Shown: positions 49,601 through 60,845 of the stretch, piece by piece
Position numbering within the stretch: the first letter of the stretch is position 1
Layout of the letters: each line of letters begins with the position of its first letter
DNA from: Trichoplax sp. H2
Lineage: Eukaryota > Placozoa > Uniplacotomia > Trichoplacea
NCBI GenBank assembly: GCA_003344405.1
Contig: NOWV01000078.1
Coordinates: 124,001 to 188,000, forward strand
DNA length: 64,000 nt
Direction of reading: 5' to 3'
Notes under the pieces: model-generated
Told to the model about the DNA's origin: nothing
What the model saw: only the letters and a program-made list of their open reading frames with translations
Database searches by the model: none
Program-made: the position numbers and the translations under genes

Positions 49601-52600
49601 AATCTAAATTGTGATATATTTTCATTTGATAACATAACTACATCTCCAATTAATATATCGTGACGGTTTCTTAGTGTCAATCTAAAGTAAAAATGGTATC
49701 TATTATTTTTACTACAATTGTCATTAAGTTCAATATTTCTAATGAGCCAAAAATAAAAAACTTTTAGAGCTAAACTCTTAACTATACATATATTTTTAAG
49801 TATTATACATCATAAATATCGCTAAATTTTTTGATTTAACTTTGAAAATGGTATTATGTACAATTGTTACGATCATAATAGAAAACTCTGCTTCCGAATA
49901 ATCGTGAAATATGTATTTTCTTTACTATCTTACCTTATTGGCTTGTTTTGATATACGTTCTTCAATAAACCTGATATTGCGTGTTGTCACGGCAGGTTGA
50001 TCACCAACATAAAATCCCTCGTCTTCTAAAAGACGAGGCTCTGCTTTGGTATCTTCAGTTTTTTGACTGAAATCAACACCATTAACACTGGGTATATAGT
50101 ATATTTGATTTTCTTTTTCTAGTCTTTCTTTAAATGGTACATATCTGGCTTTAAGTGGGCGCGTTAATTTCCCATCGTCGTCTAATAATAAATCTTCAGT
50201 TTCGTCTTCCGTTCCTGCTGGTTGCTGGCTTTCAGCTTGATCTTCGTCATCTCTTGCCTTTAATATTATTATCACAACTTCAATTGTAAGAGCCATAATA
50301 TGACTGAATTAAATATCATTAAAATAATTGTTTTAATACCTGAGTTATCTCAGGTTCTTGACTAGCATCATCTGGTCTTGATTCTTGATCGTCTGGAGTA
50401 CCTCTTTCTTCCAGGTCTTTTCTAGAATGGGAGTCCTCTTCTTTAATATCAGTCAGTTTTGGTTTCGTAACAGTTGGGGTTTCTTTCCTAACGAAATCGT
50501 CTTCATCATCAACAAAGTCGAAATTACCAGTAAAAAATGCCAGTCTTTCTTCATATGTTGGCATTGGCGTCTGAAAATGAGCAAATGTTGATAATATGAA
50601 ACATTAATTTTTTGCAAGAGTAAGAAATTTTATTTGCAACGCTTTGAATCACCTACCCCATCAGCTGTTTTTTTGCGTTCACCAGTACGACACCAACGTG
50701 CTGATAGTTGAGCAGAGCGTTCTAATGTTGAATCCATTTGTTCATCATCATCTCGAGGTACTGGACTGATAGTCCCCAGCTTGTGAATTAAAAGAAGTTA
50801 TAATTAGGCTAAGAAAGCAAGAATTACTAGTAGTCTAGTAGGATTATAGCTAGCAAGTAAATAATGATTTTAGCTGATAGTTGCTCTAAAATCTTACCGT
50901 AGGATCATCGAATCGAGTCATTGTTACCGTATCTCTAAGATCACGCAAACGTGAAACTGGACGCTAAATGAAATTTAAATTAATTTAAAGGTCAGAAATG
51001 ATAATTAATAAACACTATCTAGAGTTATAATGTATCAAAGTTTAAGTCACGATAGAATAAGACGGACTAAATAAGCTCATAATTTACTTCGCTTTCGTCC
51101 TCCATATTTTCCTATTCGATCATATAGTGAATTTTTGGTGGCCCATATTCATATGAGGGAAAAAAATTCAAAGATTACAACTCAAATTTTTAAATTTATA
51201 ATCAAAAGCTTTTTTCTTTTTATAATTTACAATATATACGCGTATAATGTTATCTTAATAATCTAATTGAGCTATTAGATTTCTTTCGTAGAATAAATGT
51301 AATGACACATTGATTATATCTTTGCTACTATCTCACAAATTGACGGAATTTAAAATTCTCATATATGCGTAGTATTCTACATATAAGTGTATACAACTTG
51401 CAGTTGCTTTAAGACATCAAAAACTGAGATAAGATGAAAATCATGGTAGTATACAAATTAATGGTTTTGTATGAGAAAATTAAGATACTTATAAATTTCT
51501 TTGGTAGAATACAACTTTAAAATAATTTACGTTCTACTGAATCATGCCGAAAGCTAATGACATTTGAGATAAATTTTACGGAGGGTGATAGTCGCAAAAC
51601 AATACCTCATACTAACTCTACTTTCGATAGCACTAAATTAGCAGCGTAAACATGCATGTGAAAGTATACTATTGACAACTTGAATTGAATGTAGGCTGTT
51701 TCTTATCAAAATAGCAGAATAGTGCTCTTGTATTATGGAAATGACATTATTGTGATAGATTAAAATAGTTAAGTCAGGTAGACTTGCTACTTACAGCCTC
51801 CATTTCGATAACTTTACTACGCAACTTGTCGCGCAAATTAGTAGTAAGAACGCCTTCATCACTTTGTCGCTGGCTATTATCCTCTACAGCTAGACTTTTA
51901 GGACGGCCAACAGTTATAATTCCTAATCAGTAAATTATATTAATAGAGTCAGAAGATAATTACATTAACTGAAAAGACTGGCTCTGTATTAGCTATTATA
52001 AACACGCTTAATAAAGCCTAAATACCTCCAATGCCAGTGTTTTTATTCTCATTATTTTCACTTTCTGCTTCACCTCCATGATCACTATCTTGTATCTATT
52101 GTGAAAAACACTATTAGTGAGCCTAGGGTCATCTTTGCTATATACAGTGATTTGATTACGCATAGCAGAGATATTTTCGTGTCACACAAAACTCTCAGGA
52201 TGTCTTACGTCTTGTATCCGCTGGAGTCTTCGTTGATTTAAAGATTCTAACATATTATTAGAAGCCTAAATCATTAAATAATGAGAATATTGATGATGGA
52301 TTCTTGTCTAAGATTTAACAATTGCTCTAGACTTATTTGAGGGCATCATGACACTTTTTTTTAAACTAACATTTAACTTGGCAGATTTCGCTTTCTGACT
52401 TTCATTCATTGATGACATTTCCATCCAATTTGATGCATCACTACCGGAATCCTTTTGCGGATTTTAAATTGAAACATGTATTTTAAGATTTTACAATAAA
52501 TGAAACATAAAATACGATAGCCTAATCTGACAAAGGGTCTGGTCACGATGTTATCATTAAGACCGTAGACCAAGGGTTGGCTATGTCTGTATTAATTTTA

Positions 52601-52894
52601 GCTGTGGTTTTAAGAGTGCCGTCTGAGTGTATTAACGATAAATATAGTACCCGTATTATAGCTTCAATAGTACTAATGAATATTATCAGCTAATATTTAG
52701 TAGTAATAATATTAATTGATAGCGTGGATGATATAGCTATACATTATGATAGAATGTGCACCGTTGTGATACACTATATAACACTTAATGTCGCAGGATA
52801 GTACATACGTCTAGGTTATCTAGACATTGAAATTTGTGCTTACTTGTAGTGTCACTTCAAGAGCAGCCCTTCTCTTCTGAAGTTGGCTTACCAT
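40625..52894 (-). CDS. CC2D2A: CC2D2A, ciliary transition-zone protein, 40 exons, complete
   Basis: MKS-module component of the ciliary transition zone (loss causes Joubert/Meckel syndrome in humans). About 1669 aa against 1620 in human. Exons in gene order: 52894-52844, 52451-52371, 52265-52209, 52095-52026, 51922-51795, 51111-51088, 50963-50898, 50779-50657, 50570-50340, 50257-49934, 49539-49408, 49178-49066, 48866-48654, 48491-48279, 48119-47799, 47447-47270, 47132-46976, 46862-46721, 46297-46218, 46066-46008, 45856-45644, 45162-44984, 44837-44750, 44592-44513, 44362-44269, 44116-44007, 43788-43692, 43548-43450, 43313-43128, 42994-42905, 42816-42703, 42528-42439, 42279-42165, 42030-41894, 41717-41595, 41454-41396, 41305-41240, 41138-41103, 40997-40922, 40819-40625. 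Phases agree throughout. Order of parts: acidic N-terminus; coiled coil (about 467-716); C2-like region with [11 protein letters not shown]2 domain (about 1081-1240, [31 protein letters not shown]); inactive transglutaminase-like C-terminus ([35 protein letters not shown]). The first two exons and the 3' end of exon 2 (52371 or 52320) are least certain. Confidence 0.95.
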
Positions 52895-53088
52895 ATCAAC
52901 ACTTTGAAGAAAATAAAACATAATTAAGACACGTATAGTCATTAAAAGCATACTCCCCAAAAAGGATAACTATATAACCTTGGCTATGCGATTTAAAAAT
53001 GAATTTTATCTCTAGAGATTAGCAATAATCATTCTAATACTAATTTAGACTCGGTATGTCCTATGTAACCTATGTCATATGCTGTAAC

Positions 53089-53101
53089 GTATCCAAGCAA
53101 C
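53089..53101 (-). promoter_or_regulatory. X-box-like RFX site upstream of CC2D2A
   Basis: Read in the gene's direction the site is GTTGCTTGGATAC. With a one-base spacer it matches 11 of 12 positions of the RFX X-box consensus RYYRYY-N1-3-RRNRAC (GTTGCT T GGATAC; only the T where R is expected differs). It lies about 195 nt upstream of the predicted ATG at 52894, within the usual range for ciliary genes. Confidence 0.4.
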
Positions 53102-53559
53102 AAGATATCCAAAATTAAGTGTTGATAAACTCTATAACAACTTTGTCTTCTTTCTAAACAACAACATTAGCCATCTTAATTTGGTACTAGTACGATTACA
53201 TGGATAAGATCGTTATTTGTCTTGATAAGGATGTTGCTATTAGGGTAAATTAACATTTCGTTTATGCACGTAGAGAGCGGTCTAAGATATCATCGACCCA
53301 TTCATGAAGATATCTTACAAATTATGTTGCTATAGCAAGATCAATACAGCATACCTGGAAGCCATATTGAATTCTCCCTGTAAACGTATTTCTTTTCTGA
53401 TCAATGTTGAATGGATTATTTCAATTTCAGGAATGCATCATTACTACCGTACTACTGTACTACAGTCAATTACAATAACCGTTATTTATTTATTAACAGT
53501 AGTATACAGTAGGTAAATTTATAAATTCAATTTGATTTTACAATCCATGGAATTGTGGA

Positions 53560-53800
53560 ATACTGTAGTGTACAGTACAATGCACTCAGTACAGTACTGT
53601 ACCGAACGCGAAGAATCATTTTGCGCTAAGATTCGTGCAAACGAAATACGCATGTCTGTAGTACTGTACAGTACGCCATGATTCATGCAAACGAAATACG
53701 CATGTCTGCTGTACTGTACGCTACAGTACTGTACAGTACTACAGTATACTGTACTGTACAGTACAGTACAGGTTTTTTTTTTTTTTAATCACTGTACTGT
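53560..53800. repeat. GTAC-rich tract with octamer-containing direct repeat
   Basis: A dense run of GTACTGTAC/TACAGTAC palindromes. Inside it, a 28-bp unit reading ATTC(G/A)TGCAAACGAAATA and on to CGCATGTCTG is duplicated about 49 bp apart (near 53631 and 53680); the second copy contains ATGCAAAC, close to the POU octamer ATGCAAAT. A poly-T run follows at 53773-53786. Confidence 0.65.
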
Positions 53801-54865
53801 ACCCGTGTAGATACATGACGTCATTCAATTCACTTCAATTTTGGCATCTCATCGATTGATTATATAACGTCATTAAACTTATCGCAGAGTGCTTGTATTA
53901 GCTTTGACTAATTATAATTAATGAACAACGAATAGTCGCAGCAAAGATGCAGCCTACACTTTATTATTTGCATACTATGTCCAATGCAATCTGTTATGTA
54001 CTTGTGATATTGAACTTTACAGTATACAGAGTATTATAGACAGAAAATAATGGGTAAAAATCAATCCAGTCGTTATTGGTTTAAAGTGTGTTTACAATCG
54101 TTCAATCCCATTCTACCTAGCCTTTACTTATTATTACTGAACAATTCAGTGGTAAACGAGTATCTATCAATTGAATTAGCAGTCACACATTACTTATTGT
54201 GCTCCCGTGCTGTAATACTGATGTAGTCATCACTATTTCAAATGATCTTTGACCAATGACTCATCCCAATTGATCTGGAATAATTATACGTGTGTAATGA
54301 TAATTGTTCTTAAGAATATAATCATTCAGTATTGATTATTTATCATTGATGATATTATATGAGTCATGAACATCAAAAGATATGAGTCATAGAATTATCA
54401 CTTCTTTCATATTATACCTTTTCGTGGTATTTATCATTCAATCATTACCGTCAGAGAGTACGATAGTTAAATAGATGTTAACGAATATAATGGAAAGACT
54501 TGTAGATTCTCTAGTAAAATCATTGTAAGCATATTGATATGTACCAATAGACAACTGTTCTCCTATCCTGATCAGAAATGAATGACTCAGTACGCTACAG
54601 ACTTAAATGTTGTCTCGTCTAAAAGTTGTAAATTTTATAACCAAGTATTTCTGACTGGATTGTCCTCTCTTTATGATATTGCTGAAGATAAGGCAATTAA
54701 CTCTTCGAGATAACCTTAGTTTACATTGACAACAAGACAAATAATTATAATCCATTGTTTTAGTGAAATCATAACCTCTCCAATTTTAAAATTTCAGTTT
54801 TACAGCAGGTGATATAATGTAAATTCAATATACCAAGTGCGCAATGTTAGTAAATTCGCCTAAGC

Positions 54866-55834
54866 ATGGTTTTTAACATAACTAGCGCGAATGATTATCA
54901 TTGTGATGTGCCTCCAACGCCGCTGGGCGACACACCTCATTTATTTTCCATATCCTCTAAAATTGTGAATTTAATACTATCAAATCGTTCAACAACAATA
55001 AAACATACGTTTAGACCAAAAGGAATAATTACACGATTACCATATAAGTATTTTTTATTTTATACGATATAATTTATGGAGGATGCAGAATTTATACAAA
55101 CTAGTGCAAACTCCCGTCGCTTTACTGACGGTTTACGATAATGTGCTCATTTAACAGAGGTTCAGCAACTTTATACCGTACCGCGTAACCTTACGAGAAA
55201 AATGAAATATTGCTTTTGGCACAATATACATACGATTAACCACGTATAAGTCATACTAAAAAAGAGAGAAATAATTTTTTGACAAGATATTGTAAAAGAT
55301 AAATGTTTCAATTTTGAGGATTCCGCTAAATATTACAATATTTGCGGGAAATTAACGTCAGCAGTGTTTTCTTTAAGTACGAAAGAATATCGAATGCATA
55401 TTATAATACTTCATTACATTATCACCCAAGATATTAGAGAATTTTATAAGCGTGACACACAGCAAGACCTGTTATTTGAAGTTATTGTACGAATATATAA
55501 AGTAGAACCGTCGTACAGTCTTAGCTAACGATGCTATGTTATAGTTTCCCTATAATCGTTTGTAAAAACTAAAAAATTTTACATCGATAAATTAAAATTC
55601 TATAAACGATTGCCCGAAAAGAGTCTGTATCTATAGCAAGTGATTCAAAGGTATTTGATTAATCTTAATCGACGAAAACTTAAAATTATAGTGTTTACAA
55701 CACTATTACTATAAAATTGACATTATTATCGATCTGATGAAGAAATCGAAATATGCACTGTATAAATTACAGCTAGTAAAAATAATTATTGATGGAGAGT
55801 ATACATCAGATACCTTAAAGGCATAATTAGTAAA
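54866..55834 (+). other. Possible unidentified multi-exon gene
   Basis: An ATG ORF at 54866-55072 (beginning MVFNITSANDYHCDVPP) ends its exon-like part at a GTATTT donor near 55049. A further open stretch at about 55287-55528 (containing FNFEDSAKYYNICGKL) and a last open stretch from an acceptor at about 55691 to a TAA near 55828 follow on the same strand. I do not recognise any part. At this base composition about 19 open runs of 80 codons are expected by chance in the window, so this may be no gene at all; phases between segments were not all satisfied. Confidence 0.15.
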
Positions 55835-55921
55835 GGCTAGGAATATTTCATTTATGCTTGAGATAGTATATTTACCTTAAATTAATAATAAAAATTTACT
55901 TGATGTCAATCGTACCATTTA

Positions 55922-56101
55922 TTACGTGTAGAAACAAAAAATTCTCGCTATCAAGTATAGGGCTTCGTAAGCTAATATTATAATAAGTGTAATATCATAA
56001 TTATTCTCACGATTGAAATTGGTATTCATCTCATCGCCTATATTTTTCAACTGAGTCGCTAATTGAAGTATTTCATCTTGTTGATCGCCAGTAGCAGACA
56101 T
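55922..56101 (-). CDS. Small BH3-motif protein, possible BH3-only Bcl-2 regulator
   Basis: A 59-codon ORF from ATG (56101-56099, in an A-rich AAAATG context) to TAA (55924-55922). Residues 14-26 read LATQLKNIGDEMN, matching the BH3 pattern L-x3-L-(K/R)-x-I-G-D-E-hydrophobic-(N/D); human BAX has LSECLKRIGDELD. After a polar linker the C-terminal 25 residues are strongly hydrophobic (ITLIIILAYEALYLIA), as in a tail anchor or the BH1 helix of a multidomain protein. In the family, BH3 helices bind Bcl-2 proteins at the mitochondrial outer membrane. The frame is also open upstream to about 56241. A GTGAGA donor-like site after NFN could instead make this the BH3 exon of a longer Bax/Bak-type gene, but I found no BH1/BH2 exon downstream. 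The motif is clear; that the gene is expressed is inference. Confidence 0.5.
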   Translation of the reverse strand: MSATGDQQDEILQLATQLKNIGDEMNTNFNRENNYDITLIIILAYEALYLIARIFCFYT

Positions 56102-56954
56102 TTTAGTGTGTTTTTTTTTGCTTGAGAGGTATAGCTCACGGCATAAAGTCTTATAATTTGAATATGACTTGTTACGTTTTCTGTCCTCTTTAGTTGAAGG
56201 CTGTTGTATAGAAGTAATACTGTACCAAGATTTATTTGTCTAATTTAATCGCTTTGCTGGATACCTTTCATGTATTACGAAATGACTTTCGTAACGTATT
56301 GCATATGGTAATGCGGCCCGTAATACCCTATTTATTGTATTGTATAAGGTATGATATCTTCACATTAAATTCTCGATAGTTCATTACTTCATCCAGTAAG
56401 AGAGTGATCCAGTAATTTTTGGCCTGCTTTTTAAATGCTCGGTGCATTATTGACTTTAATTACCTCACGGCATTGTAAAGAAATGATTTACATCATTATA
56501 GCAAAGTAAAAATTATCTCTGAACAGTATAGTGAACGTTTTAAGTACGTGTATTTGATTGATCAACGAGTGTATTAATGGGAGTATTGTACCAGTATAGT
56601 TGTATTACAATTTCTTCCTTTTTTTATTGAATAATGCACAAGTATCCGCCCACTCCATCATTGTAGTATTGCAACTTTCGCCTATGCTTATACCTACGTA
56701 TTTTTCCTATATATAGCTTACAAATCTGTGTGCCTAACGGTGTATCGAGAACTTTCTGTTATTGCAGTACAATTCCACAGGACTTTCAAAACTCTAAATG
56801 CAGCATCATAATAGTAGGAGTGATCTAATCTTTCAAGATACAGGACGCGAATAAGCATATGGCATCACACACACAAGTAGAGTAAACTATAATTAATCGC
56901 ACCGTCAATGTATGTATATTATGTACTGTACAGTATAGTACAGTCATCACTTTG

Positions 56955-57268
56955 ATGTGTATTTATATAAATAGATACGTAAACAACCTTATAGATATAT
57001 TCATAGACATATTTTTAGCATCCGGTATCATCAGAATTTTCGTTCTTGCCAGGCTGATGCAACTGTAAATTGGATCTGTCATAGAATTAAGTATCGTATT
57101 AGTTGATATAATATGTGTATTTATATAAAAAGATACATGAACAGTTATATAGATATATTTATAGACATATTGTTGGCTTCTGATGTCATCAGAACTTTCG
57201 TCTTGCTAGGCTAATGCAACTGTAAATTGGATCTATCGTACAATTATGTATCGCATTAGTTGATGTAA
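56955..57268. repeat. 158-bp tandem duplication
   Basis: Two adjacent diverged copies start at 56955 and 57113, both opening ATGTGTATTTATATAAA and sharing GCAACTGTAAATTGGATCT. The copies are about 85% identical by eye. No ORF is conserved between them. Confidence 0.8.
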
Positions 57269-58137
57269 TATTATACTGTATTCTTAACCTTTTTAGTAAG
57301 CACTTGCATATTGGATATAAATCTGTAGAAATATGGTAAAGTTGACCAATGAAATATACTAACTAATAACGGAGATGATCTGCTTATGTTCATTCCGTAA
57401 CAATTAAGCAATTGTACTACGTCAGTTACAAAATACGACGTAGGCATATAAAAGTCTTTAGATGCATTTAACGATACAAAGATCTCACATAACTTCCAGT
57501 ATCCAATTCTTGCATATCGCTTAATGTTATTGATGCATCACTAATATTTTGATGCGTTTCATTATAATAAACTACTTGTCCTTCGCTCACGTATTGTTTA
57601 GTATTGTTTAGTATTGTAGATGTGCCGTCGAGATTTGCATGCTTAATGGTATTAATTATTTGTCCTTTAATCTATGTATTTTAATTAAATGATACAATCA
57701 GTGTCAATGTAACTAATTGCAATTTTTTTAATCCCAGTTCGGATCTATTCATTTTAAATTTTTTTCTTACAGGTAGTGAGCTATGCTACAATACAGTTTA
57801 AATGCTCTTTAAAGTGAGTTTCATCAGTATAGTGATGATGTCATTAAGTGAAGTCATAAAAAAAATAGCTGCAAAGTCTAAAGATCAACTAATTACTTTA
57901 TTAAAATACATAAGGTAAATACTGGAGGAAAATGAACGACAATGGATCAAATTAATAATATTAGTGAAAAAGATCGAAGTACTTTTACTGACTTTCATAT
58001 TGGATTAAGATCGCATTTATTCATTCACGAAATGTATCTGTATTATAATGAGTTAGCCTTGATTCATACAACCTTGGCTATGGAATATAAAGCACGATGA
58101 ACTTTTAACACGCTCACGTATAGCGTACGCACGTCTT

Positions 58138-58236
58138 GTATCGCTGACGTCATTAATGTCACAAGTTTTTATTATTATTTCGTCTCGAATCCAACAGGTT
58201 TGGCGTTCCCACTTTTGCATTAACTTTATGACGTCA
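58138..58236. promoter_or_regulatory. CRE pair
   Basis: Two exact TGACGTCA sites (58145-58152 and 58229-58236) about 80 bp apart. The first lies in GTATCGCTGACGT, a 13-mer also present in the CRE/TATA module at 18683. No adjacent gene is identified. Confidence 0.35.
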
Positions 58237-60809
58237 ATGTTGGTTTAGAGCCAGACTCTACGACAGTAATCAAGAGTACATGTATTATACTCACCTGTCG
58301 GGTTGGCATGTATGCGCTACGCCACCAACATGAATTAGATCATGGTTGAAACTCGTGTAAGTGTAATAAAATAGATCGTATAATGCGTGAAAGTAGGATA
58401 TGCTCATCCTATTTGAAAGTATTCAATATCGTTATTATCATCACAAATAATATTAGACATACAAATATGATAGTATACGTGAATAAATGTAATTGATCGG
58501 CGTCAATGCCATTTTTCCGCTTTTGTCTTTCTTTACAGTAGAAGATTGAAAGTGTCATGCTATAGCGGTTTAGTTAATGACTGCAATTCCTATATTATAT
58601 GAATAATAGGATATTCTTCGATCATTTCAGAAAAATTGATTTCATGACGAGAATGAGATCATACTTGATGAAATGACGGCAATTATTTAATAATTCTCTG
58701 GAATTGAATAGCAGGAAATCCGCAAGATATATCAACAATTTTACCGGATGATCCCGGTATTCAGCCAATTATACGATCATCGCATAATATAGTCATCAAT
58801 GCATAGACTTTAGTAGTTATATTAGTATTACAAAAGTAGATTCTGGTCGTAAACAAACAGAATTTAATGGATTTTTGTTGTATTATCATGGATGACACTA
58901 CAATAATCCATGATAAAGAACGAATTGATGATACTTCGTAAATACGCCAAACTTTTAGTATAGTAACGTAATAACATCTATCTCCGATAGATCATTATTT
59001 ATTAAACTGAAACAATGCACTATTGCGCATCCATCGTTTTTTTACCAGGATAAGTATGTTGGGCGTATTTTATCGAATATTACTAGTATTAATATTGAGA
59101 TTAGTCGGTACCTTAGCGCGATCTGTAAGTTGCAGACTGTAACCTACGTACTGTACTCTTTACATGTATCTATTTATTTGTTTACTGTAGCAGGTTAAAG
59201 GATATAGTAGTCACCGTGGAGTAAATATTTGAATAAAGATAGCACGAAGCTAAGATAGATTTCACTTGATTGTATCTCTATGCCAATACTTCATAGGGTA
59301 GCCTTATTTGAAATTACAGCGTTCTTTCATATAATTTTTTTAAGATCAGATCAAAACACATGTGTTGAATATAGCTGTCTAACATTATCATAAGGGCTAT
59401 CTATGTTCATAAACAACTAAAAGTAAATATCTTAGTGCTTCACTTAATAATTAGTAATTTTGTGTCGCGATGATATTAAACTGCGATAACAGCTTTATCT
59501 TGCTTGATTTCCTAAGATTATAGATTTTGGAATCCTAAAATTTCAACAATTGTATTTCGCTTAATGGAAGTGATGCCTTTAGATTGGCACAGTATCACAG
59601 TATCGCAGGATGGATTAAAAAATCGCCTAAATACGTCATTTGTCACGCTATTAAATCCTATAGAATTCATTGCTTAATATGCATAACTTTTACAAGACAC
59701 CTGTGCTGTCTTGGCACCATTTTTCTGCTTCTCAAATAGTATTGAGCAATAGTTAATGCGCTACCTTGATGACCAGGAATATCAGCCTGTAAACAAGTCA
59801 TGGTTTAAATTTCAAATTTAGCTTGTTCCTACTGCATACGTTGTTTTTAAGCATAGTTATAAATAAGTAGGATAATTGAGACATGATAATGCCACCGCAC
59901 TATCAATGCATCGTAAGGATTCTACTTTTCACAATTTAATGGATTTAAATTCTTCACAAATTAGAGAAAAAAACCCTTGATATCCGGAAAATTCTTGATT
60001 TTTTTGCCAAGCTTATTACGGTAGCGTATTATTAACGTATGAGTGCAATTATTCTTGGTAGTAGGCCTACCTGATTTATTAATTAAATTTAAGGTAAGTA
60101 AATACGAACATCGGCACTTGGAATAAAAATTTCATTTATTACCCAACAATTGAATCGTTGAATTATAATAGATAAATGTAAGCAATGGAACGGACGATAA
60201 TTGAGTTTAACTTTGTAATGGCATCTGGTCTATAAACGCTTCATGATTTAGCTTAGTTAATGGACAGGGCGAGTCATATACTAATGAATTAGATAATTTA
60301 CCTATAATCTCCATTATGGCCTTACAATTAGCTTTTAAGATCAATTCTTGCATATACCGGAGACGCTAAATTAATCATAAGTAAACATAGAAGTATCCTT
60401 TAATAACATACGTCGTTCTATTAAATGATCACGGTTAAGTTTGATTTATTTTATTACGCTGTAAAATTCTTTGCTAGCAAATAAAGCAGCGCCCATAAAC
60501 TGATTAATCATGATGTTTGACATGGCATATTGCGAAATTATACCATTAATTAGAAATACTGTATGTGATGTACCCGAAGTATAGATTATTCCATATATAG
60601 TTAAGCATAGAAAAGAGTTATGTACCGGTACATGCCCCAATTAACACTACGCGTTATAGCAAGTGTAATTCATATGACTTTGATAAAATTAATTATAGAT
60701 AAAATACCGATTTCATAGCAGTATCTAATCCCGTGTTAGATTCACCAAATACTAGGCATATGGTGTTCTATTTGGTGTTATCACTGCAATTTCCAATAAT
60801 CATATCATA

Positions 60810-60845
60810 ATGGACTTCTAGATACCTAGAAATCCTAGAAGTCCA
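60810..60845. repeat. 12-bp perfect hairpin
   Basis: ATGGACTTCTAG (60810-60821) and CTAGAAGTCCAT (60834-60845) are exact reverse complements with a 12-nt loop. Confidence 0.7.

Larger units (their letters stand above)
52895..55921. other. CC2D2A 5' flank and unassigned DNA
   Basis: Contains the CC2D2A promoter with an X-box-like site, a GTAC-rich tract with an octamer-containing direct repeat, a poly-T run (53773-53786) and a CRE (53816-53823). On the plus strand between 54866 and 55830 several short open segments with splice-like ends could be chained, but none is recognisable. Confidence 0.4.

Noticed and set aside
57838-58101. Two adjacent small ATG ORFs (27 and 52 codons)
   Set aside because: A joining intron would be 13 nt; neither is recognisable and lengths are unremarkable.
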